From positions 1,426,001 through 1,490,000 of the forward strand of contig NZ_AP019657.1 of assembly GCF_009938225.1 (NCBI RefSeq): a stretch of DNA of 64,000 bases, in the 5' to 3' direction. Position 1 is the stretch's first letter. The number at the start of each line of letters is the position of its first letter. Source of the DNA: Vibrio ponticus (GTDB lineage Bacteria > Pseudomonadota > Gammaproteobacteria > Enterobacterales > Vibrionaceae). A program made the translations under genes and the position numbers. Below the pieces are notes generated by a model. That model had not been told where the DNA came from and did no database searches. It worked only from the letters and a program-made list of their open reading frames with translations. Positions 38,715 through 47,769 of the stretch are shown in pieces.

Positions 38715-39575
38715 TTACGCTTTGCCGTTTGAACCAAACAGGCGGATTTTGTGGCGAACCACTTCTTTCATTGAAGCGATACCGGTATTCATCACATCAG
38801 CAAGTACGTAGTCCTTCGCGTTTGCTTGCCAGTGCGCTTGTACACCGTCAATAAAGCCTTGGCGTAATTCAGTATCAACGTTGATCTTCGCTACACCACG
38901 TTTTACCGCTTCGATTACTTGGTCATCTGGCACACCTGAACCACCGTGAAGAACGATTGGTTTTTGCACTGCTTCTTTGATTTCTGACAGACGGTCAAAC
39001 TTCAGTTGTGGGGTAGTTTTGTAAACACCGTGCGCTGTACCGATTGAAACAGCAAGGTAGTGAACACCAGTACGCTCAGAGAAATCCAATGCTTCAGCAA
39101 CGGTAGTGATCATCGCGTCTTTTTCATCAACTGTGATGTCATCTTCTGTACCACCAATCTTACCGATTTCACCTTCAGCACCTAGTCCTAGCGCGTTTGC
39201 TACGTCTACTACTGCTTTAGTGATGCGTACGTTCTCTTCGAAATCTAGCGCTGAACCATCGAACATAAGCGATTGGAAATCACAGGTCGCAGCTTCCATA
39301 CATTGCTCGAACTTACGGCTGTGGTCTAAGTGAACACACACTGGTACCGTGATTTGGTGGTATTCGATCAATGAGTCAATCGCAGTACGAAGTGGTTTCA
39401 TGCCCATTTCGTTAATTGCTTTTTGACCAATTTGAATCATGATTGGCGATTGCTCTTCTTGAGCCGCTAGTAGTACTGCTTTGATCGTTTCTAGGTTGTG
39501 AGCTGTGAAAGCACCGATTGCATAACCGTTTTTCCACGCTTCGTTAATCATTGTGTTACCAGATACGTAAGCCAT
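38715..39575 (-). CDS. Class II (zinc) aldolase, probable sulfofructose-1-phosphate aldolase
   Basis: 286-residue class II fructose-bisphosphate/tagatose-bisphosphate aldolase family protein. Catalytic Asp84 and zinc ligands His85 (VHLDHSRK), His182 (GTAHGVYK) and His210 (VLHGGSG) are present, as is the KINVDTELR phosphate loop. In this operon it should split 6-deoxy-6-sulfofructose-1-phosphate into DHAP and 3-sulfolactaldehyde. E. coli uses the unrelated class I enzyme YihT, so this is a non-homologous replacement, like that reported in some other sulfoglycolytic bacteria. The substrate is inferred from neighbours. Start at MAYVSGNTMI. Confidence 0.85.
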   Translation of the reverse strand: MAYVSGNTMINEAWKNGYAIGAFTAHNLETIKAVLLAAQEEQSPIMIQIGQKAINEMGMKPLRTAIDSLIEYHQITVPVCVHLDHSRKFEQCMEAATCDFQSLMFDGSALDFEENVRITKAVVDVANALGLGAEGEIGKIGGTEDDITVDEKDAMITTVAEALDFSERTGVHYLAVSIGTAHGVYKTTPQLKFDRLSEIKEAVQKPIVLHGGSGVPDDQVIEAVKRGVAKINVDTELRQGFIDGVQAHWQANAKDYVLADVMNTGIASMKEVVRHKIRLFGSNGKA

Positions 39576-40097
39576 TTTATTTCCTTGTAATATTTTTAGT
39601 CTTATCGACTCTAATTTTGCTAAGACAGAAGTTACCAATCCAAGTTGTCAATTTCTGTTAGATGGATAACACTTTCTGTCACTTTAATGACATTCATTGC
39701 CATAAATGTACACGGAGTCACAAAACACTCAATAAGCATAAATTTCTGTTAGAACTCAATATCTCATCATTTGCTATATAGATATAACTTACTGTTTCAA
39801 CGAAATATTGACTGCGAAACTAACCAGCGCAAACAAAGCCCTACCCCTTTAGAATTAGGGCATCAACAATAATCGATTACTTATTAATATTCGTGATTTC
39901 GCAACTTATCTCTTCATTTTTTCTGTAAGGGTAAGTTACGTATTCATGGTCTTTCATCGTCAAAACAAATGAAGATCCATGCATCTAGGCAATGAAAAAT
40001 GGACATTTCAAAAGAAACAATAAGCAACAAAAACCATACATAATGTCAGAAAATGTTGCTTAATCTTCATTTTAGATAACCAATTTACGGTCAGTTC
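39576..40097. promoter_or_regulatory. Regulatory region upstream of the aldolase operon
   Basis: 522 bp without a gene. It holds a 13-bp direct repeat AATTTCTGTTAGA (39650-39662 and 39741-39753, 91 bp apart) with a related TTTCTGT between; a TGACATT box at 39688-39694 like that in the yihU/yihV region; a GCCCTA / TAGGGC hairpin (39837-39861) and a TAAGCAACA / TGTTGCTTA inverted repeat (40021-40062), either of which could end yihU transcription. The aldolase promoter and operator sites must lie here. Confidence 0.6.
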
Positions 40098-40991
40098 TTA
40101 TTTCACTTTTGGTTCAAGACCTGAACTTACGCGTAGCTGCTCTAGTACCGCAGTCCAGTCTTGACGACCACGACCTGCCGCACGAGTTAAGTTGTACATT
40201 TCACGAGCCGCAGCGCCACAAGGCATTGGCACGTTAACTTGGTTAGCAAGATCCAACGCAATACCAATGTCTTTATGCGCTAGGTCGACCATGAATACTG
40301 GTGACAGATCGCCTGCTAGCACCTTACCTGGCCAAGTCGTTGTAAAGTGACCTTTACCTGCAGGTGTGCCGCTCATCACTTTCATTGAGGTTTCCCAATC
40401 CAGACCAATGGCTTCAGAAAGCGTCGCTGCTTCAGCAGAAAGGGCGTTTAACGCGATACTCATGTAGTTGTTGATGATCTTAACGCGGATACCTTTACCT
40501 GCGCCGCCACAATCAACCGTCTCATTACCCATACAATCAAACAGTGGTTGAGCACGCTCTACTTGTTCTTTTGTGCCACCAGCCATGATAAGTAGCTCAC
40601 CACGAACCGCATGCTCAGAAGTACGGCCGACTGGCGCTTCCATCATTGAGAAGCCAAGTTCTGTCATTTGTTTAATTAGGCTATCAGTCTCAAGCGGGTG
40701 AATTGTAGACATGTCGATAAGTAGTGCATTTTTATCGAGTGTCGTCGTAACACCGTTCTCACCTAAGATCACATTTTTAACCAGCGTACCGTTTGGCAGC
40801 ATAGTAACAACGAATTCCGAATCTAATGCCGCATTAGCAGGCGATGTCGCTGCTGTCGCGCCTTGTTCAACTAGCTGCTGGACTGCATCTTGGTTGATGT
40901 CAAAAACTTTTACTGAGTGGCCGCCCTTGATTAAGTTCAGCGCCATTGGCGTACCCATTTGACCCAAACCAATAAATCCAATAGTAGACAT
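40098..40991 (-). CDS. yihU: 3-Sulfolactaldehyde reductase
   Basis: 297-residue beta-hydroxyacid dehydrogenase that reduces sulfolactaldehyde to 2,3-dihydroxypropane-1-sulfonate (DHPS) with NADH. Near-collinear with E. coli YihU (298 aa). Seen: Rossmann loop GLGQMG (8-13), [11 protein letters not shown] substrate segment (about 93-103), PVGRTS, catalytic Lys171 in [16 protein letters not shown], and AAGRGRQDW near the end. Start [10 protein letters not shown] has AAGGAAAG upstream. Divergent from yihV. Confidence 0.95.
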   Translation of the reverse strand: MSTIGFIGLGQMGTPMALNLIKGGHSVKVFDINQDAVQQLVEQGATAATSPANAALDSEFVVTMLPNGTLVKNVILGENGVTTTLDKNALLIDMSTIHPLETDSLIKQMTELGFSMMEAPVGRTSEHAVRGELLIMAGGTKEQVERAQPLFDCMGNETVDCGGAGKGIRVKIINNYMSIALNALSAEAATLSEAIGLDWETSMKVMSGTPAGKGHFTTTWPGKVLAGDLSPVFMVDLAHKDIGIALDLANQVNVPMPCGAAAREMYNLTRAAGRGRQDWTAVLEQLRVSSGLEPKVK

Positions 40992-41201
40992 TGTTCTTTC
41001 CTTCACGTTAGCGATTAAGTTGAGACAAATATAAACATAAAATGACATTGCAACCGTAACTAATGTCACATTTTGTTGTTTTTTGTTTGTTTTGGTCGTT
41101 TTGTGATTGCAGTCCTAGTTAAAACTACAGATGTGAATATACTGCAGACATCAATTTGCGAAATCGCAATCCAATAAAGTAAACCTATAGAGATTAGAAT
41201 T
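40992..41201. promoter_or_regulatory. Divergent yihU/yihV control region with shared 27-bp element
   Basis: The 210 bp between the two starts hold an inverted repeat TGACATT (41043-41049) / AATGTCA (41062-41068) and, at 41064-41090 on the minus strand, a 27-bp sequence beginning ACAAACAAAAAAC and ending AAATGTGACA. The identical 27-mer occurs upstream of the tauE-like gene. Likely operator for the DeoR-type regulator encoded by this unit; that is inference. Confidence 0.7.
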
Positions 41202-42089
41202 ATGACAATTGCATGTTTAGGTATTACGGTTCTCGACCGTATTCAACGTGTAGCTTCTTTGCCAACAACAGGTGGTAAATACGTAGCAAAAGATTACTTT
41301 GAAGTTGGCGGAGGTCCTGCTGCGACAGCGGCTGTCGCGGTTGCTAAGATGGGTCACCAAGTCGATTTCATCGGTCGTGTTGGTCAAGATGGTGTGGCAG
41401 ATACCATGCTATCTGAGCTGGCTAGCTATGGCGTAAATGTTGATAAAGCTGTGCATGTCGCTGGCGCATCATCAGCCTTCTCAGCTGTTCTAGTTGATGA
41501 TGAAGGTGAGCGAATGATCATTAATTACCAAGATCAATCACTGAGCCGCGATCCAAAGCAACTTGAAACTATCGACTTTTCACAGTACGAAACCATACTC
41601 ACTGACGTACGTTGGCCAGAGGGCGCAAAGTACGCTTTAGAGCAAGCAAAAAAACACAATATCCCTTCTGTACTAGACGCTGACCTTTCACCAGATTCTA
41701 TTGACGAGCTTGTGAAACTAGCCGATCATGTGGCGTTCTCTGAGCCTGGCCTTGAAAAGTTCACTGGTTGCAGTGATCCAATTGAAGGTCTTAAAATCGC
41801 TAAAAAACAAACAGATGGCAAAGTTTATGTTACAGTAGGTTCACAGGGCTGCTACTGGCTAGAAGGTGACGAAATTTGTCATGAGCCAGTAATCAAAGTT
41901 GATGTGGTGGACACAACTGGTGCAGGCGATGTTTTTCATGGTGCTTTAGCGGTTGCGGTCGCAGAATCGAAACAAAGCCGTGAGGCGATTGTTTTCTCAA
42001 ACCTAGTGGCAGCGTTAAAATGCACTAAAAGAGGTGGTCGAGAAGGAATCCCGGCTAGATCAGAAGTGGACCAAAAACTTCAGAAATAA
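41202..42089 (+). CDS. yihV: Sulfofructose kinase (PfkB family)
   Basis: 295-residue ribokinase-family sugar kinase, phosphorylating 6-deoxy-6-sulfofructose at C1 with ATP. Close to E. coli YihV (298 aa): opening CLGITVLDRI, GGKYVAKDYFEVGGGPAATA with Lys26, INYQDQSLS, TDVRWPEGAKYAL, and the catalytic anion-hole/base motif VDTTGAGDVFHGALAVAVA. The lysine, the Asn of IINY and the Arg of DVRW correspond to residues reported to recognise the sulfonate. First gene of a two-gene unit with the regulator 18 bp downstream. Confidence 0.94.
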   Translation: MTIACLGITVLDRIQRVASLPTTGGKYVAKDYFEVGGGPAATAAVAVAKMGHQVDFIGRVGQDGVADTMLSELASYGVNVDKAVHVAGASSAFSAVLVDDEGERMIINYQDQSLSRDPKQLETIDFSQYETILTDVRWPEGAKYALEQAKKHNIPSVLDADLSPDSIDELVKLADHVAFSEPGLEKFTGCSDPIEGLKIAKKQTDGKVYVTVGSQGCYWLEGDEICHEPVIKVDVVDTTGAGDVFHGALAVAVAESKQSREAIVFSNLVAALKCTKRGGREGIPARSEVDQKLQK

Positions 42090-42107
42090 ACAAAAAAGAG
42101 GATTAAA

Positions 42108-42866
42108 GTGACTAATCCCAGACAAGATAAATTAATTCAGCTCGTCAATGACAAAGGCTATTACAGCGTTGAAGATCTCGCAGAGCTTCTTGAAGTTTCT
42201 ACACAGACCATCCGCCGTGATATTAAAAAGCTCAGCGACGCTCGCTTTGTGATCCGCCACCACGGTGGTGCAAGTTCACCAGCGACAAAAAATAATCTCG
42301 ACTATGAGGTTCGTAAAGTATCCGATACCGAGCAAAAGCATGCCATGGGCAAAGCAATTGCTGATTTGATACCTGATGGTTCAACCGTATTTATTTCGAT
42401 TGGTACGACAACAGAAATCATCGCGAGCCACCTAGCGACGAAAAGTAATCTACAGGTCATCACCAATAGCCTGCGTGTAGCCAGTGTTCTGCACACAAAC
42501 AAGTCTATTGATGTATTGATCCCTAGCGGCAAAGTTAAGGCATTCAATGGCGGTATTGTCGGTACTGAAGCTATGGAGTTCATTTCTAACTTCCGCTTTG
42601 ATTACTTAGTAACTAGTGCAGCATCGATCGATGTCGATGGCACACTGCTAGAATACGATCTCAACGAAACTGTATTCACCCAAACAGTGATGAAGGCAGC
42701 ACGTCATGTGTTAGTGGCGATGGACTCAAGCAAGTTCATTCCAAAAGGGTCAATTACCCTTGCTAACATCAAAGACGTTGATTACTTCTTTACAGACTCG
42801 AAACCTAGCCCAGCCATTGAAACTGCGGCTAGACAGGGCGAAACAGAAGTGGTTATCTGCTCATAG
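42108..42866 (+). CDS. DeoR-family regulator of sulfoglycolysis (CsqR/YihW-like)
   Basis: 252-residue DeoR-family transcription factor. N-terminal winged helix about 5-60 (VEDLAELLEVSTQTIRRDIKKLS, then RHHGGA), C-terminal sugar-phosphate sensor domain about 75-235 (FISIGTTTEIIA, ITNSLRVASVL). Close to E. coli YihW (CsqR), which represses the yih genes and is released by SQ or SQ-glycerol. GTG start after AAAGAGGATTAAA. Likely acts on the yihU/yihV and tauE/hpsG control regions, which share a 27-bp element. Confidence 0.88.
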   Translation: MTNPRQDKLIQLVNDKGYYSVEDLAELLEVSTQTIRRDIKKLSDARFVIRHHGGASSPATKNNLDYEVRKVSDTEQKHAMGKAIADLIPDGSTVFISIGTTTEIIASHLATKSNLQVITNSLRVASVLHTNKSIDVLIPSGKVKAFNGGIVGTEAMEFISNFRFDYLVTSAASIDVDGTLLEYDLNETVFTQTVMKAARHVLVAMDSSKFIPKGSITLANIKDVDYFFTDSKPSPAIETAARQGETEVVICS

Positions 42867-42895
42867 ATACACAGTGTTGTGAACGCATTAACGTA

Positions 42896-42925
42896 AAAAG
42901 CGACTTACCTAAGTCGCTTTTTTTA
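42896..42925 (+). terminator. Terminator of yihV and its regulator gene
   Basis: Perfect stem AAAAAGCGACTTA / TAAGTCGCTTTTT with a 2-base apex and T run, 30 bp past the regulator stop. Confidence 0.9.
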
Positions 42926-42983
42926 CGTCTATTACTCGCGCTAACCATCGATAAAACGACAATGAAATATAGATAGTGAGCAG

Positions 42984-43012
42984 ATAAAAAAAGGTCCATG
43001 ACGGACCTTTTC
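42984..43012 (-). terminator. Terminator of the aldose-epimerase gene
   Basis: AAAAGGTCC / GGACCTTTT stem with a 5-base loop; minus strand ends in seven T. Confidence 0.88.
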
Positions 43013-43042
43013 TCTTGATAGTTGAGCGTAGTGAATTAAGTA

Positions 43043-44104
43043 CTATTTGATTGAGAAGCGGTGAATCGTCTTCTCTTCAAACAGTTCACCAGGGTTAAGA
43101 CGAGTCGTAGGAAAATGCAGGTTATTTGGGCTATCTGGATAGTGCTGGGTTTCCAAACACATACCATAGCAAGACTCATAACGCTCACCGTGACGCCCTA
43201 CCCAATGCTTGTTTGACAGCTTAAAGCCATTGTAGAACTGTACCGCGGGCTGAGTAGTGAGAACCGTCATCATACGTCCACTTTGCGGTTCATAAAGCTC
43301 CGCCGCATAGTTGTACTCGCCTTCTTTTCTCGAACCATCAAGAATACAGTTATGGTCAAAGCCACCTAACGGCATCATCGCTTTATTCAAAGCAATTTGC
43401 TTGGTCTCGGTGAAATCGAGACCTGTTCCCTTAACCGATAGAATTTCACCGGTTGGAATGGAGTTATCATATACTGGAGTGTAGAACTGGGAATAAAGCT
43501 TCAATTCATGTTGATCAACTGTACCCGAATCATGACCCGCTAAGTTGTAGTAACTATGGTTAACTAAATTAACAACCGTAGGCTTATTAGTAAAAGCTTG
43601 GAAGTTATAGTGAACTTGATTGAATTCATCTAAACCAATAGTGTGAGTCACATTCAGAGTACCACCGTAACCTCCTTCACCATCGAGCGATACTCGTGTT
43701 AGATGAACGTATGTCGCCTCTTCTTGTTCTTCAATCTCAAAATCCCATACGTACTTATCAAAACCTTTCGTACCACCATGCAGGTGTTGCCCAGTTGGCG
43801 CTTCGTTGGTTTCTAATTGAAACACTTCGCCATCAAGCTCATAACGTCCCTCTGCAATACGGTTAGCGTAACGACCCGCTACCGCACCAAAAAAAGGATG
43901 ACCTCCAAGGTATTTTTCTAGGCTTTCGTAACCAAGCACAACATCCGCTACGACGCCATTGCGATCTGGCACTTTAATTGAAGTCACAATACAACCATAG
44001 TTAGTCAACTGCAGTGAGATACCTTGGCTGTTGGTCAGCGTAATCAGTTTTACCGGCGCAGTTTGACCTCCAACCTGCCCCCAATGTTCAATCTTCAGTT
44101 CCAC
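43043..44104 (-). CDS. Aldose 1-epimerase family protein (probable SQ mutarotase)
   Basis: 353-residue GalM-type mutarotase. Seen: LTNYGCIVTSIKVPDR, FGAVAGRYANRIAEGRY (substrate Asn-Arg), TGQHLHGGTKGFDKYVW (His), LVNHSYYNLAGHDSG (catalytic His) and GMCLETQHYPDSPN (catalytic Glu). Closer to classical GalM than to E. coli YihR (308 aa), but the position in the SQ locus suggests it interconverts SQ anomers released by the alpha-specific sulfoquinovosidase. A galactose or glucose mutarotase role remains possible. Confidence 0.8.
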   Translation of the reverse strand: MELKIEHWGQVGGQTAPVKLITLTNSQGISLQLTNYGCIVTSIKVPDRNGVVADVVLGYESLEKYLGGHPFFGAVAGRYANRIAEGRYELDGEVFQLETNEAPTGQHLHGGTKGFDKYVWDFEIEEQEEATYVHLTRVSLDGEGGYGGTLNVTHTIGLDEFNQVHYNFQAFTNKPTVVNLVNHSYYNLAGHDSGTVDQHELKLYSQFYTPVYDNSIPTGEILSVKGTGLDFTETKQIALNKAMMPLGGFDHNCILDGSRKEGEYNYAAELYEPQSGRMMTVLTTQPAVQFYNGFKLSNKHWVGRHGERYESCYGMCLETQHYPDSPNNLHFPTTRLNPGELFEEKTIHRFSIK

Positions 44105-44183
44105 GTAGTTACCTCATTTATCCGTTTTATCTTATTCGCCAACTGATACCATCACTATCACTTAGCATTTCTATTTGTACTAT

Positions 44184-45143
44184 CTAAACTGTTTCACTCT
44201 GCTCTTTCGTTCCCACTGAGCAGCGAATACCGCGTTGATTAAAGTAGTTGGCAATCTCGCTCACTCGAGCCTGAAATTCATGGCGGTCGAATTGCAGTGA
44301 TTGCATTTTGTAAGGCAGACCCAATGACCGGTATTTTTCCTCACCCAAGCGCATAAAACTCAACAACTGCAAGATGCTGACTCGACCATCAAGTTCCTGC
44401 TCAATAAAATCCGCAGTGGCTGAAATATTGCCGTTATCGTCATTGATAGTTGGTATCACTGGGATCCTTAAAATCAGCGCTTTGTCGAGTTTGCTCAGTG
44501 CTTTTAAGTTATTAAAAATCTTACGATTATCAACGCCTGTGTATTGCTTATGTTTGGCACTATCCATTAACTTGAGATCAGAAATAAACAGGTCCGTATA
44601 AGGCAGAACCTTTTCAATCCGGTTCCAGTTGACATAGAAGCTCGACTCAAGACAGGTATGAATCCCCTCTTGCTTACAGGCTTTAAACAACTCAACCACA
44701 AAATCACTTTGCAGCAAAGGTTCTCCACCAGAAACCGTCACGCCACCGCCTGAACGGTCATAAAATCCGCGATCTTTGCGTATCAGATCCATACACTCAT
44801 CAACGGACATCGACTCACCCCACTGCTTTATCGCTTCCGAAGGACACTCCTCGACACAATTCAAGCAGCTGGTGCACTGGTGTCTATCGATTTGCTGCAA
44901 CATCGCGTCAGAATAGATCAGCATTTTGTTATCAGGACAAACATCCAAACACGAACCGCAATGCTCAGTGGAAATGCATTTGTTGTGGTAAACGCCGACT
45001 TCAATATCGCGTTTAAAGCTTTCCGGATTACCACACCAATCACAGCGTAGAGGGCAACCTTTAAGAAATATTTCGGTGCGAATACCCGGTCCATCATGTA
45101 GCGTGAACCTTTGGACATTTAGCACTATCGCCTGATTTGACAC
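44184..45143 (-). CDS. Glycyl radical enzyme activating enzyme (HpsH-like)
   Basis: 319-residue radical SAM enzyme that installs the glycyl radical on the adjacent GRE. The SAM-cluster motif is Cys30-x3-Cys34-x2-Cys37 (GCPLRCDWC); two auxiliary [4Fe-4S] motifs follow at about 56-70 (CISTEHCGSCLDVCP) and 90-100 (CTSCLNCVEECP), then GGGVTVSGGEPLLQ. Two extra clusters are usual for activases of the diol-dehydratase/sulfolyase branch and absent from PflA. Lies 94 bp downstream of the GRE gene. Confidence 0.92.
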   Translation of the reverse strand: MSNQAIVLNVQRFTLHDGPGIRTEIFLKGCPLRCDWCGNPESFKRDIEVGVYHNKCISTEHCGSCLDVCPDNKMLIYSDAMLQQIDRHQCTSCLNCVEECPSEAIKQWGESMSVDECMDLIRKDRGFYDRSGGGVTVSGGEPLLQSDFVVELFKACKQEGIHTCLESSFYVNWNRIEKVLPYTDLFISDLKLMDSAKHKQYTGVDNRKIFNNLKALSKLDKALILRIPVIPTINDDNGNISATADFIEQELDGRVSILQLLSFMRLGEEKYRSLGLPYKMQSLQFDRHEFQARVSEIANYFNQRGIRCSVGTKEQSETV

Positions 45144-45175
45144 AATTCACCTCAACCTGGTGTTAAAACGTGAAA

Positions 45176-45222
45176 ACCCAAACCACTCATAATCCCAGAT
45201 ACTAGTGGGCAATGGTTTGGGT
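45176..45222 (-). promoter_or_regulatory. Stem-loop between GRE and activase genes
   Basis: 10-base arms ACCCAAACCA / TGGTTTGGGT separated by 27 bases, in the 94-bp gap; no T tract. It may lower expression of the activase relative to the much more abundant GRE; inference. Confidence 0.5.
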
Positions 45223-45237
45223 ATCACTGTGGGTTAA

Positions 45238-47769
45238 TTAGAATCGTAGTTCTGTACGTTGGATCAAATCGTCCTGCAGCGGTTTACCCAGCTCAACAAA
45301 GTAAGCGCTGTAACCAGCAACTCGCACCAACATATCGCGATAAAGCTCTGGATTCTTTTGCGCTGCGCGCATTTTTTCCGAACTCATGATATTGAATTGT
45401 ACGTGCATGCCCTGCTTACCGATGTACTCATCAACAAAGCTGAGCAGAATATCGCGACCTTCAACACCCGAAACGGCATCTTCAGGGAAACGCAGGTTTA
45501 GCAGCGTACCGTTTGTCGCCAAACTATGGTCCACCTTGGTGACGGAGTTGATCACTGCCGTTGGACCGCTAATATCGTGTGAGCCACCCGCAGTATGCAC
45601 TGGTCCCATATTGTCAGAGATTGGCTCACCGTTTCTGCGTCCATCCAACGATGCGTTAGTGTATAACCCCATCCCTACGTTAGCGTTTACAGTGTAAACA
45701 CCCGGGCTGAACTTACCACCACGTGGGTTTTGACGACCTTTAATATGGCGGCAGTAACATTCAAACATGAAGTTAAATAGCTCGTCCGCCTCATCGATAT
45801 CATTGCCATAGTGTGGAATCTTTGAACTGTTAACCAAGGCATACAGTTTTTGGTGACCATCCCAGTTATCTTTTACCGCGTCTAACAGCTGTTTACCCGT
45901 GTATTTCTTATCATCAAACATGAGCTTTTTGATGCTCGCCAATGAGTCAGCACAACTCGCAATGCCCGCCGCTTGTGGGGCTGTACCATTGTATTTAACG
46001 CCGCCATAAGTCATGTCTTTTCCTGACTCGATACACCCTTCAAAGAACGCTGAAATGTAAGGCGTTGGTTTGATCATGCGGTGCATCTTGTCAGTAATGT
46101 TTAGGCAGCTACACAGTTGGTCACACCAATAAGCAAACTGCTTGTCCACACTCTCTAACACTTCTTCAAATGATTGATAAGTTTCAAGGCTGCCAGTATC
46201 CGGGCCAAGCTGCATACCAGCATTAGGACCCGACAAAATACGACCGCCGTTGATCACCATTTCCATCATTTTTACGGTGTTCACATAGCCCGCATCCAGC
46301 CAGCCGTGTTCTTTGCCTGGAATCGTCGGCTCAACACAGCCAACAACTGCGTAATCACGCGCTTCTTCAAGCGTCACGCCTTTACCAAGCATCGCTTTAA
46401 TTGCTGGACCATCATTGAACAATTTCGGATGACCGTAGCCTGCGCGAATACATTCAATGGTTTTAACTTTAAGCTCATATGGCGTTTGATCGTGTAAACG
46501 CACACACACCCAAGGGTTCATCATGCGTGTATGCACGGACGCTTCAAGCATCAGCATGGTTAGATCGTTAGTGGCATCGTTACCTTGTTGATCAACACCG
46601 CCAATCGTTAAGCTTTCACCACCAAAGCCACGACCATTGCGCACCTTAACTGTGCCTTTGTCTTTCAGCTTGGTTGGGTTGTTCATCTTAACGTAAAGCA
46701 CTTCTAGCACTTCTAAAACGAACTCTTTGGCCACGCCGTTTTCAGCACGATCTTTGGCATAGAACGGTAGCATCCACTGGTCCATACGACCGTAAGAAAT
46801 TGAGTGACCATTGCCTTCAATTTGCGTCATCGTCACAGCAAAGTTAAACAACTGAGCCGCTTGCCAGAATGTTTGCGGGACGCCACCAGCAATTTGGTAA
46901 CAGTTCGCCGACATCGCTTGCAATTCTTGCTTGCGAACTTCATCAGTCTCGGCGAACGCCATGTCTTCCGCGAGCAATGCATAACGGGTGATGTATTTAA
47001 TCGCCGATTCTAGCGCAATGATCGTTGCGGTGTAGTAATCACGCTTATCACCATAATCTGGATCTTGTTTTGAAAGCCCAGCAAAAGCCTGTTGTGCCTG
47101 CTCTAATACGCCGTTGTAGCCAAGCGTCATCAGCTTATTGAAGTCCATTGCGAAGTGACCAATACCAGCAAAGTGATAGTTGTTGGTTTGGAATACCTTC
47201 TCACCCATGTGAGAGCCTTTCTTCTGATCGTCATCTAAGTTCGCTGTGATGAACTCATTAGCACTTTTACCTTTCCAGTAAGCGCACAACTCAAGAATTT
47301 CCGCTCGCTCTTGCTCATTACGAATATAAAACTGATCGTTTGAGCGTTCTTCAAATGGCGAGTTAAGAATTTCGTCGATGATCCAGTCAACAGAGAACTC
47401 TGGATAGATTGGCGATGCTTTAGCAGGCGCGGCAATCTCACCTAAGATCAAATCTTCGTCGTAGATATGTAACGTGCTGTTAAGCAGAATATTTTGAAAC
47501 GCCAACGCACATTGCACGATACGCGGCATGGTTTCATTGTCACGATACGCTTCTGTTACTAAACGCAATCTTTCCACATCAATGTCGTATGGACGATCTA
47601 AGAACGTTTGGCGCAGACGATTCACGCGCGGGAACGGAGACCAATCCGCATGCCCTACTTCGTAACCCAAACCATAAACCTTATCAAATGGCTCTGTACC
47701 GATTGCATCTGTGTGAGTGGTTGTTTTCAGTTCAAACAACATCTCTTTGTCTGCTTGGAAGTTTTCCAT
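45238..47769 (-). CDS. Glycyl radical enzyme, probable DHPS sulfolyase (HpsG-like)
   Basis: 843-residue glycyl radical enzyme of the glycerol-dehydratase/PflD branch. Thiyl-forming Cys478 and base Glu480 are in AVVGCVEPT; radical-bearing Gly819 is in RVAGYSAYFVEL. Among family reactions, context favours C-S cleavage of DHPS to sulfite plus hydroxyacetone (HpsG): DHPS is the product of YihU in this locus, a TauE-like sulfite/sulfonate permease is divergent from it, and GldA/DhaKL follow. The alternative DHPS dehydratase (HpfG) is less likely because no sulfopropionaldehyde-handling gene is present. Oxygen-sensitive, so active anaerobically. ATG 47769 has GAGG six bases upstream. Confidence 0.82.
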   Translation of the reverse strand: MENFQADKEMLFELKTTTHTDAIGTEPFDKVYGLGYEVGHADWSPFPRVNRLRQTFLDRPYDIDVERLRLVTEAYRDNETMPRIVQCALAFQNILLNSTLHIYDEDLILGEIAAPAKASPIYPEFSVDWIIDEILNSPFEERSNDQFYIRNEQERAEILELCAYWKGKSANEFITANLDDDQKKGSHMGEKVFQTNNYHFAGIGHFAMDFNKLMTLGYNGVLEQAQQAFAGLSKQDPDYGDKRDYYTATIIALESAIKYITRYALLAEDMAFAETDEVRKQELQAMSANCYQIAGGVPQTFWQAAQLFNFAVTMTQIEGNGHSISYGRMDQWMLPFYAKDRAENGVAKEFVLEVLEVLYVKMNNPTKLKDKGTVKVRNGRGFGGESLTIGGVDQQGNDATNDLTMLMLEASVHTRMMNPWVCVRLHDQTPYELKVKTIECIRAGYGHPKLFNDGPAIKAMLGKGVTLEEARDYAVVGCVEPTIPGKEHGWLDAGYVNTVKMMEMVINGGRILSGPNAGMQLGPDTGSLETYQSFEEVLESVDKQFAYWCDQLCSCLNITDKMHRMIKPTPYISAFFEGCIESGKDMTYGGVKYNGTAPQAAGIASCADSLASIKKLMFDDKKYTGKQLLDAVKDNWDGHQKLYALVNSSKIPHYGNDIDEADELFNFMFECYCRHIKGRQNPRGGKFSPGVYTVNANVGMGLYTNASLDGRRNGEPISDNMGPVHTAGGSHDISGPTAVINSVTKVDHSLATNGTLLNLRFPEDAVSGVEGRDILLSFVDEYIGKQGMHVQFNIMSSEKMRAAQKNPELYRDMLVRVAGYSAYFVELGKPLQDDLIQRTELRF

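Noticed and set aside
43043..44104. Calling this gene yihR
   Set aside because: It is longer than E. coli YihR and its motifs are those of classical GalM; only the context supports an SQ mutarotase role.
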